Below, in pieces: positions 1 to 6,242 of a stretch of DNA of 6,350 nucleotides. How positions within the stretch are numbered: the first letter of the stretch is position 1; every line of letters begins with the position of its first letter. The DNA is taken from positions 1-6,350 of the forward strand of contig JABMNB010000477.1 of assembly GCA_013205335.1 (NCBI GenBank), read 5' to 3'. The translations under genes were made by a program, and so were the position numbers. This DNA comes from Rhodospirillales bacterium (GTDB lineage: Bacteria; Pseudomonadota; Alphaproteobacteria; Reyranellales; Reyranellaceae). A model generated the notes under the pieces. The model saw only the letters and a list, made by a program, of their open reading frames with translations, made no database searches and was not told where the DNA came from.

Positions 1-327
1 GCGGCCTTCGTGCTGGTCGGCGCGCTGGCCGGGCTGGCGGGGGCTGTCTATGCCTTCTCGAAGGGCAGCATCTCGCCGTCGACCATCTCGATCGCCCAGT
101 CGACCGACGGCCTCATCATGGTGCTGCTGGGCGGCGTCGAGACGCTGACGGGGCCGGTGGTCGGCGCGGCGATCTTCACCTGGCTGCGCGACGTGGTGGC
201 GCGCAATACCGAGTTCTGGCGCGCCGTGATGGGCGGCGTGATCCTGCTGATCGTGCTGCTGTTCCCGCAAGGCCTGGTCGGCGGGCTGAAGGCGCTCGTT
301 GCGCGCTGGCGGGAGCAGCGTGCATGA
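1..327 (+). CDS. livM: LivM-type branched-chain amino-acid ABC transporter permease, C-terminal part
   Basis: Partial gene: the reading frame is open from the first base, so the start lies left of the window and only the last 108 residues are seen. LivM is one of two inner-membrane permeases of the HAAT-type importer, which moves branched-chain or other small amino-acid-like solutes. Visible residues show hydrophobic segments at about 1-20, 35-60 and 74-95, the Gly-rich stretch LLGGVETLTGPVVGAA typical of the LivH/LivM fold, and the FPQGLVGG ending common just after the last membrane helix, followed by a short basic tail. The stop codon overlaps the livG start (ATGA), and livG and livF follow, which fixes the assignment. 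LivM is preferred over LivH because it lies immediately before livG and has this C-terminal pattern. The substrate cannot be told from this fragment. Confidence 0.88.
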   Translation, partial: AAFVLVGALAGLAGAVYAFSKGSISPSTISIAQSTDGLIMVLLGGVETLTGPVVGAAIFTWLRDVVARNTEFWRAVMGGVILLIVLLFPQGLVGGLKALVARWREQRA

Positions 328-1073
328 GCGACGCGGTGCTGCAGGTCGAGGGGCTGCACAAGTCCTTCGGGGGCGTCCGGGCGGTGGCCGACGTTTCCTT
401 CGCCGTTTCGGCCGGCGAGATGCTGGCGCTGATCGGGCCGAACGGCGCCGGCAAGAGCACCTGCTTCAACATGCTGAACGGCCAGCTCGCGCCCGATGCC
501 GGCATCGTGCGCCTCGAAGGCAAGGACATCGTGGGCCTGCGCCCGCGCGCCATCTGGCGGCTGGGCGTCGGCCGCACCTTCCAGATCACCGCCACCTTCG
601 TCTCGCTCAGCGTGCGCGAGAACGTGCAGATGGCGCTCTATTCGCATGCCGGCCGCCTGCGCTCCCTGCTGTCGCGCTTCGGCGCCGCCTTTGCGAAGGA
701 AGCCGATGCGCTGCTCGACCAGGTCGGCATGCTCGATCAGGCGGAGCGGACCTGCGGCGTGCTGGCCTATGGCGACCTGAAGCGGGTCGAACTGGCCATC
801 GCACTGGCCAACAACCCGCGCCTGCTGCTGATGGACGAGCCGACCGCCGGCATGGCGCCGAAGGAACGCGTGGCGCTGATGGAACTGACGGCACGGCTGG
901 CGCGGGCGCGCAACATCGCGGTCCTGTTCACCGAGCACGACATGGACGTCGTCTTCACCCAGGCCGATCGCATCATCGTGCTCGACCGGGGCGTGCTCAT
1001 CGCCGGCGGCACGCCGCAGGAGGTGCGGGCCAATGCCAATGTGCGCGCCGTGTATCTCGGGAGCGCGCACTGA
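324..1073 (+). CDS. livG: LivG-type ABC transporter ATP-binding protein
   Basis: Cytoplasmic ATPase subunit (249 aa, normal for LivG) that powers the HAAT importer together with LivF. Seen in the protein: Walker A GPNGAGKST at 38-46, family signature LAYGDLKR at 147-154, Walker B LLLMDEP ending in Asp171-Glu172, a D-loop (AGMAPKER) just after it, and the H-loop histidine at 205 in TEHDMD. The signature is not the textbook LSGGQ, but this LAYGD form is, from memory, common in alphaproteobacterial LivG proteins. The insertion with VGRTFQIT after the Q-loop region also fits LivG. The ATG at 324 overlaps the livM stop as ATGA, and GGGAG at 311-315 gives a Shine-Dalgarno 8 nt upstream, which decides the start. 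It is translationally coupled on both sides. All ATPase motifs are intact. Confidence 0.95.
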   Translation: MSDAVLQVEGLHKSFGGVRAVADVSFAVSAGEMLALIGPNGAGKSTCFNMLNGQLAPDAGIVRLEGKDIVGLRPRAIWRLGVGRTFQITATFVSLSVRENVQMALYSHAGRLRSLLSRFGAAFAKEADALLDQVGMLDQAERTCGVLAYGDLKRVELAIALANNPRLLLMDEPTAGMAPKERVALMELTARLARARNIAVLFTEHDMDVVFTQADRIIVLDRGVLIAGGTPQEVRANANVRAVYLGSAH

Positions 1074-1774
1074 TGTTGCAGGTCATCGATCTGCACGCCT
1101 TCTATGGTCGCGCCCATATTTTGCACGGGATCTCGTTGGAGGCGCGTGCCGGCGAGGTCGTGGCATTGCTCGGCCGCAACGGCGCCGGCAAGTCGACGGC
1201 CATGAAGGCGATCATGGGCCTGGTGCCGCCGGCCCGCGGCGAGGTGAGCTTCGCCGGCCAGCGCATCGAGCGCCTGCCGCCCTATCGCATTGCGCGCCTC
1301 GGCCTCGGATACGTGCCCGAGGAACGCCGCATCTTCACCGAACTGTCCGTGATGGAGAATCTCGAAGTCGGACGCCAGGCGGTCCGTGCCGGCGTGCCGG
1401 CCTGGACGGAAGAGAAGCTCTTCTCGCTTTTCCCGAATCTCGCGCGCATGCGCGAACGGCCGGGCGGGCGGATGTCGGGCGGCGAGCAGCAGATGCTCAC
1501 CATCGCCCGCACCCTGATGGGCAATCCGAGCTGCGTGCTGCTCGACGAGCCGTCCGAGGGGCTCGCGCCCATCATCGTCGAGCAGATGGCCAACTCCATC
1601 CGCGCCCTGAAGAGCGAGGGCCTGTCGGTGATCCTGTGCGAACAGAACCTGCATTTTGCCCTCGGCGTCGCCGACCGCGCCTACATCATCGAAAAGGGCC
1701 AGATCCGCTTCGGCGGTTCGATGGCCGAGCTGGCGGCGGACGCCTCCCTCCGCGAACAATATCTTTCGGTCTGA
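1073..1774 (+). CDS. livF: LivF-type ABC transporter ATP-binding protein
   Basis: Second cytoplasmic ATPase of the importer, 233 aa from the chosen start, the usual LivF length. Seen: Walker A GRNGAGKST at 34-42, LGYVPEERRIFTELSVMENL typical of LivF after the Q-loop, signature SGGEQQ at 135-140, Walker B VLLDEP with Asp158-Glu159, and SEGLAP. The usual H-loop histidine is replaced by Gln191 in CEQN; this EQN form is the norm in LivF proteins, so it is not a defect. The ATG at 1073 shares its A with the livG stop (TGATG) and has GGGAG at 1059-1063, 9 nt upstream; longer in-frame starts inside livG would add unrelated sequence. LivF pairs with LivG to form the asymmetric ATPase dimer. With livM and livG it defines the importer, but says nothing about which solute the unseen binding protein selects. 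Confidence 0.95.
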   Translation: MLQVIDLHAFYGRAHILHGISLEARAGEVVALLGRNGAGKSTAMKAIMGLVPPARGEVSFAGQRIERLPPYRIARLGLGYVPEERRIFTELSVMENLEVGRQAVRAGVPAWTEEKLFSLFPNLARMRERPGGRMSGGEQQMLTIARTLMGNPSCVLLDEPSEGLAPIIVEQMANSIRALKSEGLSVILCEQNLHFALGVADRAYIIEKGQIRFGGSMAELAADASLREQYLSV

Positions 1775-1778
1775 ACAC

Positions 1779-3824
1779 ATGGCGCCCAAAAGCACCTTCA
1801 CCGTCGGCATCGATGTCGGCGGCACTTTCACCGACCTGCTGGCGATCGATCCGGCCTCCAACGAAGTGCGGCTCGCCAAGGTGCCAACGACCGTCGACAA
1901 CCAGGCGATCGGCTTCATGGCGGCGCTGGCCGCGGCCGGCCTCGATCCCGCATTGTTGCAAGCCGTGGTGCATGGCACGACGACCACGACGAACGCGTTG
2001 CTCGAACGCAAGATCGCCAAGGTCGGTTTGATCACGACAAAGGGCTTCCGCGACGTGCTGGAGATCGGCCGTCGCACACGGCCGCAGGCCTACGGGCTGC
2101 GCGGCACCTTCCGGCCCATGATCGACCGCGAGGTGCGACTTGAAGTTCCCGAACGCATGGATGCCGACGGCAAGGTGCTGACACCCCTCGATGAAGCCGC
2201 CGTGACCGACGCCGCAAAGAGGCTGCTGGCGGCGGGCTGCGAAGCGGTCGTCATCCATTTCCTGCACAGCTACATCAACCCGGCGCACGAGCGCCGCGCC
2301 GCCGAGATCGTGCGCGGCCTGTGGCCGAACGCCTATGTCACCGCGGGCCATGCCATCCTGTCGGAGTATCGCGAGTACGAGCGCGGCGTGACGGCGGCGG
2401 TGAATGCCTCGGTGCAGCCGGTGCTCGACCGCTATCTGTCGCGCCTGCGCACGGAGCTGAAGGCCAAGGGATACGACCGCGACCTGCTGGTGATGCAGGG
2501 CAATGGCGGCACCATCTCCTCGCAGCTCATCGCCGAGGCGGCTGTGAACACGGTGATGTCCGGCCCGGCCTCGGGCGTGATGGCGGCGGCCTACACCGGC
2601 CGCGCCTCGGGCCATCCCAACCTGATCACCTACGACATGGGCGGCACCTCGACCGATGTCGGGCTGATCGAAAATGCCGTGCCGCAGGTCTCGGGCGAGC
2701 TCGAACTCGAATATGCGATGCCGATCCACGTACCGATGGTCGACGTCCACACGATCGGTGCGGGCGGCGGCTCGATCGCCTCGGTCGACGCGGCCGGCAT
2801 GTTGCGGGTCGGCCCCGAGAGCGCCGGCGCCCGGCCCGGTCCGATCTGCTACGGCCGCGGCGGCACCGAGCCCACCATCACGGATGCCAATCTGGTGCTG
2901 GGCCGGCTCAACCCGGACAAGCTGCTGGGCGTCGACCATCCCGTGACGCTCGATCATGTGCGCGGTCTCGTACTGGAGAAGGTGGGGCAGCGGCTCGGCC
3001 TCGACGCCGAGGCGGCGGCCGGCGCCATCCTGCGCATCGCCAACGACCGCATGGGCGGCGCCGTGCGCCTGGTGTCGCTGTCGCGCGGCCACGATCCACG
3101 CGACTTCGCGCTGTTCGCCTTCGGCGGCGCAGGTCCGTTGCACGCGACCGCGCTGGCGCGCGAACTCGGCATTCCGACCGTGCTGGTGCCGGCGAGACCC
3201 GGCATCACCAATGCCCTGGGCTGCGTCGTGGCCGATCTGCGCCACGACTATGTGCGCACCGTGAACAAGCCGCTGTCCGCCGTCGACGACGCCACGGTGG
3301 CGCGCATCTATGCCGAGCAGGCGGCCGAGGGCGAGGCGACGATCGCGCGTGAGGGCGTGCCGGTGCGCGAGCTGCGCCGCGTCCTGTCGGCCGACATGCA
3401 GTTCCAGGGGCAGAGCCACATCCTGTCGGTCGGCGTCGACAGCGCCGCCATCGGTGTCGCCGGCCTGCACAAAGCCTTCGCCGCCGCCTACTGGCGGCGC
3501 TTCGGCATCGAGCTCGCCGAAATCCCGCCGGTCCTCGTCAACCTGCACACGGCGGTGATCGGCGTGCGGCCGGATATTTCTCTGGGCGCCCTCGCCGCGA
3601 CCGAGCGCGCCCCGACGCTCGCGGCGGCGAAGCTCGGCACGCGCCGTGTCTGGTTCAACGACGGTTGGCATGAGACGCCGGTCTATGCCCGCGAGAAGCT
3701 GCCGCTCGACGCCACACTGGAAGGTCCGGCGATCCTCGAACAGCTCGACTGCACCACCGTCGTCGAACCGGGCGACAAGGTCCGGCAGGACAGGCTCGGC
3801 AATTTGCTGATATCAGTCGGCTAA
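1779..3824 (+). CDS. hyuA: Hydantoinase A / 5-oxoprolinase family protein (HyuA-like)
   Basis: 681 aa, full length for the HyuA family, whose members use ATP to open or carboxylate cyclic amides or ketones (N-methylhydantoinase, 5-oxoprolinase, acetone/acetophenone carboxylase subunits). Seen: N-terminal hydantoinase/oxoprolinase domain at about 8-185, with GIDVGGTFTD at 10-19 and HGTTTTTNA at 65-73; the central actin-like domain at about 205-495, with DMGGTSTD at 286-293, HTIGAGGGS at 324-332 and FGGAGPLHA from 448; and a C-terminal region ending in a typical GPAILEQLDCTTVVEPGD block. The ATG at 1779 is 4 nt after the livF stop and puts the glycine-rich motif at residue 10 as usual; there is no clear Shine-Dalgarno, so translation probably depends on coupling with livF. 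Family members normally work with a HyuB subunit, and none is seen here. The exact substrate is unknown; family is certain, function is not. Confidence 0.9.
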   Translation: MAPKSTFTVGIDVGGTFTDLLAIDPASNEVRLAKVPTTVDNQAIGFMAALAAAGLDPALLQAVVHGTTTTTNALLERKIAKVGLITTKGFRDVLEIGRRTRPQAYGLRGTFRPMIDREVRLEVPERMDADGKVLTPLDEAAVTDAAKRLLAAGCEAVVIHFLHSYINPAHERRAAEIVRGLWPNAYVTAGHAILSEYREYERGVTAAVNASVQPVLDRYLSRLRTELKAKGYDRDLLVMQGNGGTISSQLIAEAAVNTVMSGPASGVMAAAYTGRASGHPNLITYDMGGTSTDVGLIENAVPQVSGELELEYAMPIHVPMVDVHTIGAGGGSIASVDAAGMLRVGPESAGARPGPICYGRGGTEPTITDANLVLGRLNPDKLLGVDHPVTLDHVRGLVLEKVGQRLGLDAEAAAGAILRIANDRMGGAVRLVSLSRGHDPRDFALFAFGGAGPLHATALARELGIPTVLVPARPGITNALGCVVADLRHDYVRTVNKPLSAVDDATVARIYAEQAAEGEATIAREGVPVRELRRVLSADMQFQGQSHILSVGVDSAAIGVAGLHKAFAAAYWRRFGIELAEIPPVLVNLHTAVIGVRPDISLGALAATERAPTLAAAKLGTRRVWFNDGWHETPVYAREKLPLDATLEGPAILEQLDCTTVVEPGDKVRQDRLGNLLISVG

Positions 3825-3835
3825 CGAATAAATCC

Positions 3836-3840
3836 GGAGG
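3836..3840 (+). promoter_or_regulatory. Shine-Dalgarno of the first enolase-family gene
   Basis: GGAGG lies 8 nt before the ATG at 3849, inside the 24-nt gap after hyuA. It fixes this start and shows that this gene can initiate independently of hyuA translation. Confidence 0.8.
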
Positions 3841-3848
3841 AAACGAAG

Positions 3849-4988
3849 ATGAAGGTGACGGACGTCGTCTGCCACATCCTGAGCTGCAAGGTCGATAAGC
3901 CGTTCGTGTCGGCGCGCGGCTGGGTCTATGGGACGCGCTCGACCTGTCTCGTCGAGATTTCGACCGATGAAGGCATCACCGGGTGGGGCGAATGCTACGG
4001 TCCTGCCGCCGTCGCCAAGACCTTCGTCGAAACGCAGTACAAGGCGCGGGTGATCGGCCGCGATCCGTTCGACGTCGAGGCGATCTGGGAAGACCTCTAC
4101 AACAGGATCAAGGATTACGGCACGACCGGCATGGCGATCTCCGCCATCTCCGGCATCGACATCGCGCTGTGGGACATCATGGGCCGCGCCGTGAACAAGC
4201 CGGTGCACAAGCTGATCGGCGGTGCCTATCGCAGCGAGGTCATTCCCTACGCGACCGGCCTCTACTTCATCGACATGAACCGCCTGATCGAGGAAGCCGT
4301 CGAGGAGGCGCTCGAGTTCAAGAACGACGGCTTCAAGGCCATCAAGATGAAGATCGGCCTCGGCGACCTGAAGCTCGACGCCCGCCGCGTCGCCGCGGTG
4401 CGCGAGGCGATCGGTCCGGACGTCAAGCTCGCGGTCGACGCCAACCACTGTTTCTCGGTGCCCAACGCCATCAAGCTCGGTCGCATGCTGGAGGAACAGG
4501 ATATTCTGTGGTTCGAGGAGCCGATCAGCCCCGAGGACCATGACGGCTACATCGAGGTGACGCGCGCCCTCGACATGGCGGTGGCCGGTGGCGAGAACGA
4601 TTTCACCCGCTGGGGCTTCCGCGACATCGTCGCCCGGAAGGCGATGGACATCGTGCAGCCCGATCTCTGCGCGGCCGGAGGCTTCTCGGAATGCCGCAAG
4701 ATCGCGACGCTGGCCTCGGCCTTCGGCGTCGAATGCGTGCCGCACGCGTGGGGCTCGGCCATCGGGCTCGCCGCCACCGTACAGTTTCTGGCAGCGCTGC
4801 CGGACCAGCCGCCCGCCTTCCGGCCGATGCCGCCGATGCTCGAATTCGAGCAGACGCCCAACCCGCTGCGCGATCACCTGGCGCAGGAGCCGATCGAGCA
4901 GAAGAAGGGCATCGTCCAGGTCCCGACGGGGCCCGGCCTCGGCATCGAGATCGATCGCGAGGTGCTGAAGAAATACAAGGTGGCGTAG
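3849..4988 (+). CDS. Enolase-superfamily enzyme, mandelate racemase subgroup (galactarolactone cycloisomerase-like)
   Basis: 379 aa cytoplasmic enzyme expected to remove the alpha-proton of a carboxylate held on Mg2+. The N-terminal capping domain (about 1-125) carries the specificity loops and ends near SGIDIALWDIMG; a beta-barrel domain follows. Catalytic residues match mandelate racemase (MR) with a constant offset of two: Lys166-x-Lys168 (MR 164/166), metal ligands Asp197, Glu223 and Glu249 (MR 195/221/247), and the Asp272-His299 dyad (MR 270/297). Glu332 or Glu334 in MLEFEQT is probably the late acidic residue. Both faces of the active site are therefore armed, allowing racemisation, dehydration or cycloisomerisation. 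From memory, GWGEC.GP, QPDLC..GGFSE and PGLGIEI resemble D-galactarolactone cycloisomerase (Gci) of Agrobacterium, the best guess among characterised enzymes. The start is set by the GGAGG 8 nt upstream. Family is sure; substrate is not. Confidence 0.92.
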   Translation: MKVTDVVCHILSCKVDKPFVSARGWVYGTRSTCLVEISTDEGITGWGECYGPAAVAKTFVETQYKARVIGRDPFDVEAIWEDLYNRIKDYGTTGMAISAISGIDIALWDIMGRAVNKPVHKLIGGAYRSEVIPYATGLYFIDMNRLIEEAVEEALEFKNDGFKAIKMKIGLGDLKLDARRVAAVREAIGPDVKLAVDANHCFSVPNAIKLGRMLEEQDILWFEEPISPEDHDGYIEVTRALDMAVAGGENDFTRWGFRDIVARKAMDIVQPDLCAAGGFSECRKIATLASAFGVECVPHAWGSAIGLAATVQFLAALPDQPPAFRPMPPMLEFEQTPNPLRDHLAQEPIEQKKGIVQVPTGPGLGIEIDREVLKKYKVA

Positions 4989-5089
4989 CTGGGGGCGCGC
5001 GACTGCGAGCGGAGTAACCTCCGCTCTGAAGTCGCGCGTCTTCGCTTGCCAATCCTAATGACGCGCCACTGGAGTGGCGCGCCCCCAGC
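4988..5089. repeat. 102-nt palindromic element with 13-bp terminal inverted repeats
   Basis: Fills most of the 114-nt gap between the two enolase genes. The ends 4988-5000 and 5077-5089 (GCTGGGGGCGCGC and its exact complement) are perfect 13-bp inverted repeats; the first base is the G of the upstream TAG stop. Inside are two further perfect dyads. One hairpin has arms 4996-5004/5030-5038 continued by 5007-5014/5019-5026 around a TAAC loop; the other has arms 5062-5069/5074-5081 around TGGA. With the outer pairing 4988-4995/5082-5089 this makes a three-way junction, with one unpaired linker at 5039-5061. No T-run follows, so it is not an obvious terminator, and no clear target duplication flanks it. 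It could be a dispersed REP/MITE-like repeat or an mRNA-processing/stability element. Complementarity was read base by base; function is inferred. Confidence 0.8.
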
Positions 5090-5090
5090 G

Positions 5091-5096
5091 GGGAGG
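5091..5096 (+). promoter_or_regulatory. Shine-Dalgarno of the second enolase-family gene
   Basis: GGGAGG ends 6 nt before the ATG at 5103. It lies immediately outside the right arm of the palindromic element, so folding of the element need not hide it. It supports 5103 over the in-frame start at 5046 inside the repeat. Confidence 0.8.
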
Positions 5097-5102
5097 ACTC
5101 TC

Positions 5103-6242
5103 ATGAAAATCGTCGACGTAAAGGCCTACCCGACCAGCTATCGCGTGCCGAAGGAGCTGCAGGTCTCGCTGGGCATCGGCACCATGACCAAGCGCGACTG
5201 CGTTATGGTCAAGGTGACGACCGAGGATGGCATCGTGGGCTGGGGCGAGAGCCACCATGCCCGTTCGCCTGGCAGCATCGGCCATCTGATCAACACGACG
5301 CTGAAGGGTTTCGTGGTTGGCATGGACGCGACCGACACGGTCGGCATCTGGGCCAGGATCTACAAGTTCCAGCTCGGCAGCCACGGCATGGGCGCGGCCA
5401 CCGCCATGGCGATGAGCGGCCTCGACCAGGCGCTGTGGGACATCAAGGGCAAGGCCGTCGGCTGGCCGCTCTACAAGCTGCTGGGCGGCTCCAACAGACC
5501 GGTGCCTGCCTATGCCGGCGGCATCTCGCTGGGCTACCAGGCGCCGGAGTCGCTGGCGGACGAGGCCGGACCCATGGTCGCGGCCGGCTATAAGGCACTC
5601 AAGCTGCGGGTCGGCGACAATGTGAAGAACGACATCGCGCGCATGACGGCGGTGCGCAGGCGCTTCGGCGACGACATGGTGCTGCTGACCGACGCCAACA
5701 CCGGCTACACGGTCGAGGATGTGCGCCGCGTGATGCCGGCGATGGACGAGCTGAATATTTCCTGGCTGGAGGAGCCGTTCCCGGCGCACGACCACCGCTC
5801 CTATGCGATGGCCAAGGGCTGGGGCGTGACGCCACTGGCGGCCGGCGAGAACCACTACACGCGCTTCGAGTTCCATCGGATCATCGAGGACGGCAACATC
5901 ACCATCCTGCAGCCCGACCTGTCGAAGAGCGGCGGCATCACCGAGGTCCAGCGCATCGCGGCCGCCGCCTCGATGTGGAAGCTGCCGATCCATCCGCACA
6001 GTTCGATGACCGGCCTGAACCATGCCGTGTCGATCCACTTCCTGGCGTCGATCGACAATGGCGGCTACTTCGAGGCCGATCTCTCGGTGGCCAACAAGTT
6101 CCGCGACGAGCTGGGAAGCGCGCCGTGGCAGATCGGCACGGACGGCTGCGTCCGCCCGCTCGACAAGCCGGGCATCGGCGTCGAGATCGACGAGAGTTTC
6201 CTGATCGCCCACCCGGTGATCGAGGGGCCGGGTTACGTCTGA
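5103..6242 (+). CDS. Enolase-superfamily enzyme, mandelate racemase subgroup, Lys-x-Arg variant
   Basis: 379 aa, the same length as the upstream paralogue. Cap domain at about 1-125 with VGWGES and SGLDQALWDIKG, then the barrel. Metal ligands Asp197 (TDAN), Glu223 (LEEP) and Glu249 (GEN), and the Asp272-His299 dyad, sit at exactly the same residue numbers as in the neighbour. The lysine motif differs: Lys167-x-Arg169 (KLR) replaces Lys-x-Lys, so the position of the mandelate racemase S-face base is an arginine. This suggests His299-driven chemistry on one face, for example a stereospecific dehydration, rather than two-base racemisation; that is inference. The cap loop LGIGTMTKRD differs from the neighbour's, pointing to another substrate or step. 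The end PGIGVEID is typical of the family. The ATG at 5103 has GGGAGG 6 nt upstream; the in-frame extension back to 5046 reads through the palindromic repeat and was rejected. Likely last gene of the operon. Confidence 0.91.
   Translation: MKIVDVKAYPTSYRVPKELQVSLGIGTMTKRDCVMVKVTTEDGIVGWGESHHARSPGSIGHLINTTLKGFVVGMDATDTVGIWARIYKFQLGSHGMGAATAMAMSGLDQALWDIKGKAVGWPLYKLLGGSNRPVPAYAGGISLGYQAPESLADEAGPMVAAGYKALKLRVGDNVKNDIARMTAVRRRFGDDMVLLTDANTGYTVEDVRRVMPAMDELNISWLEEPFPAHDHRSYAMAKGWGVTPLAAGENHYTRFEFHRIIEDGNITILQPDLSKSGGITEVQRIAAAASMWKLPIHPHSSMTGLNHAVSIHFLASIDNGGYFEADLSVANKFRDELGSAPWQIGTDGCVRPLDKPGIGVEIDESFLIAHPVIEGPGYV

Noticed and set aside
48..1070. Long open frame on the minus strand opposite livM/livG, and similar long minus-strand frames opposite the other genes (e.g. 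1686-3671, 3813-4877, 5055-6212)
   Set aside because: They lie exactly opposite well-recognised genes, have Arg/His/Ala-rich translations without recognisable domains, and are expected in GC-rich DNA.
299..1072. In-frame extension of livF back into livG
   Set aside because: The added residues are an out-of-frame reading of livG with arginine-rich low-complexity sequence; LivF homology begins at the ATG at 1073, which has its own Shine-Dalgarno.
1643..1645. Missing H-loop histidine in LivF (Gln191)
   Set aside because: The EQN form at this position is normal for LivF proteins and is not evidence of inactivation.
1656..1778. Upstream in-frame start for hyuA inside livF
   Set aside because: It would add about 41 residues unlike the family; the ATG at 1779 places GIDVGGTFTD at the usual distance from the N-terminus.
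4970..5000. Possible truncation of the first enolase by insertion of the palindromic element at its stop codon
   Set aside because: The protein already ends shortly after the conserved PGLGIEIDRE block, as in related enzymes, so no coding sequence appears to be lost.
5046..5102. Upstream in-frame start for the second enolase
   Set aside because: The extension is translated from the palindromic repeat, whereas the ATG at 5103 has a strong Shine-Dalgarno and begins with MKIVDVKAYP, typical of the family.
4989..5102. Rho-independent terminator or promoter between the enolase genes
   Set aside because: The hairpins are strong but no T-run follows either of them, and no convincing -35/-10 pair is visible.
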